Assembly: GCA_022712775.1 (NCBI GenBank) | Contig: JAFLJZ010000208.1 | Coordinates: 1 to 5,803, forward strand | DNA: 5,803 bases | Direction of reading: 5' to 3' | Origin: Sulfurimonas sp. | GTDB taxonomy: Bacteria; Campylobacterota; Campylobacteria; Campylobacterales; Sulfurimonadaceae | Notes under the pieces: generated by a model | Database searches by the model: none | What the model was told of the DNA's origin: nothing | The model's input: only the letters and a program-made list of their open reading frames with translations | Position numbers and translations under genes: made by a program | Shown: piece after piece, positions 5,772 to 5,803 of the stretch | Position numbering within the stretch: position 1 is the stretch's first letter | How the letters are laid out: each line of letters starts with the position of its first letter

Positions 5772-5803
5772 ATGTTTCGGACCCCCGTTTTTTTAATTAA
5801 GTC
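5772..5803 (-). repeat. Right terminal inverted repeat of the IS (may continue past the window)
   Basis: This is the inverted partner of 4740-4771. The inner block ATGTTTCGGACCCCC at 5772-5786 is followed by a run of seven T and ATTAAGTC, which mirrors the left end. Agreement holds to the last base, so the outer limit is not fixed here. The likely transposase promoter must lie between here and 5726. Confidence 0.82.

Larger units (their letters stand above)
4740..5803 (-). mobile_element. IS256-like insertion sequence, zinc-ribbon variant (right end at window edge)
   Basis: One transposase frame is enclosed by long inverted repeats. The left repeat 4740-4771 and the complement of the right 5772-5803 agree at 30 of 32 bases, including GACTTAAT, a run of seven A and GGGGGTCCGAAACAT. 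The right repeat reaches the last base of the window, so the element may be slightly longer and the target duplication (8-9 bp in this family) cannot be checked. The visible length of about 1.06 kb fits a single-gene IS. It stands 57 bp beyond the attachment core, so it lies on the chromosomal side of the integrated element and is a separate insertion. Confidence 0.85.

Overview
The window is very AT-rich throughout and holds the right-hand end of an integrated mobile element, its attachment site, a short flank, and an insertion sequence that runs to the last base. The host is a low-GC Gram-negative bacterium. The integrase and helicase look most like those of Campylobacterota (Arcobacter/Sulfurimonas-type genomes), but this rests on general protein character and is only moderately certain. 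There is no 16S or housekeeping gene to settle it.

Layout, left to right. (1) 1-1161, plus strand: the C-terminal part of a MOB_P-like relaxase, cut by the window edge, followed closely by a small membrane-anchored coiled-coil protein. (2) 1182-1336: six copies of a ~15-bp repeat (core TATAGTGGGATTT), five of them spaced 21-22 bp apart. This looks like an iteron array, so a candidate replication origin; its last copy overlaps the stop codon of the next gene. (3) 1336-3079, minus strand: a two-gene unit of a small HTH protein (first) and an SF3-type helicase (second). The helicase resembles the helicase half of primase-helicases (DUF5906/D5-like) and shows no visible primase domain. (4) 3080-3291: a non-coding leader with a hairpin and short palindromes. 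(5) 3292-4470, minus strand: a complete tyrosine recombinase. (6) 4638-4682: the 3' part of a tRNA-Asn gene, from anticodon loop to CCA, without its 5' half. This is the expected scar (attR) of integration into tRNA-Asn. (7) 4740-5803: an IS256-like insertion sequence of the zinc-ribbon variant, with ~32-bp terminal inverted repeats. Its transposase frame is broken by one base at a run of seven A close to the start.

Taken together, 1-4682 reads as an integrative and mobilizable element. The integrase moves it in and out of tRNA-Asn, the HTH protein probably acts as a regulator or excision factor, the helicase and iterons form a replication module, and the relaxase with its partner handles conjugal transfer. 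The intact tRNA-Asn and the relaxase N-terminus should lie to the left, outside the window. The most notable point is the combination of a helicase-only phage-type replication gene, an iteron array and a relaxase in a tRNA-integrated element.
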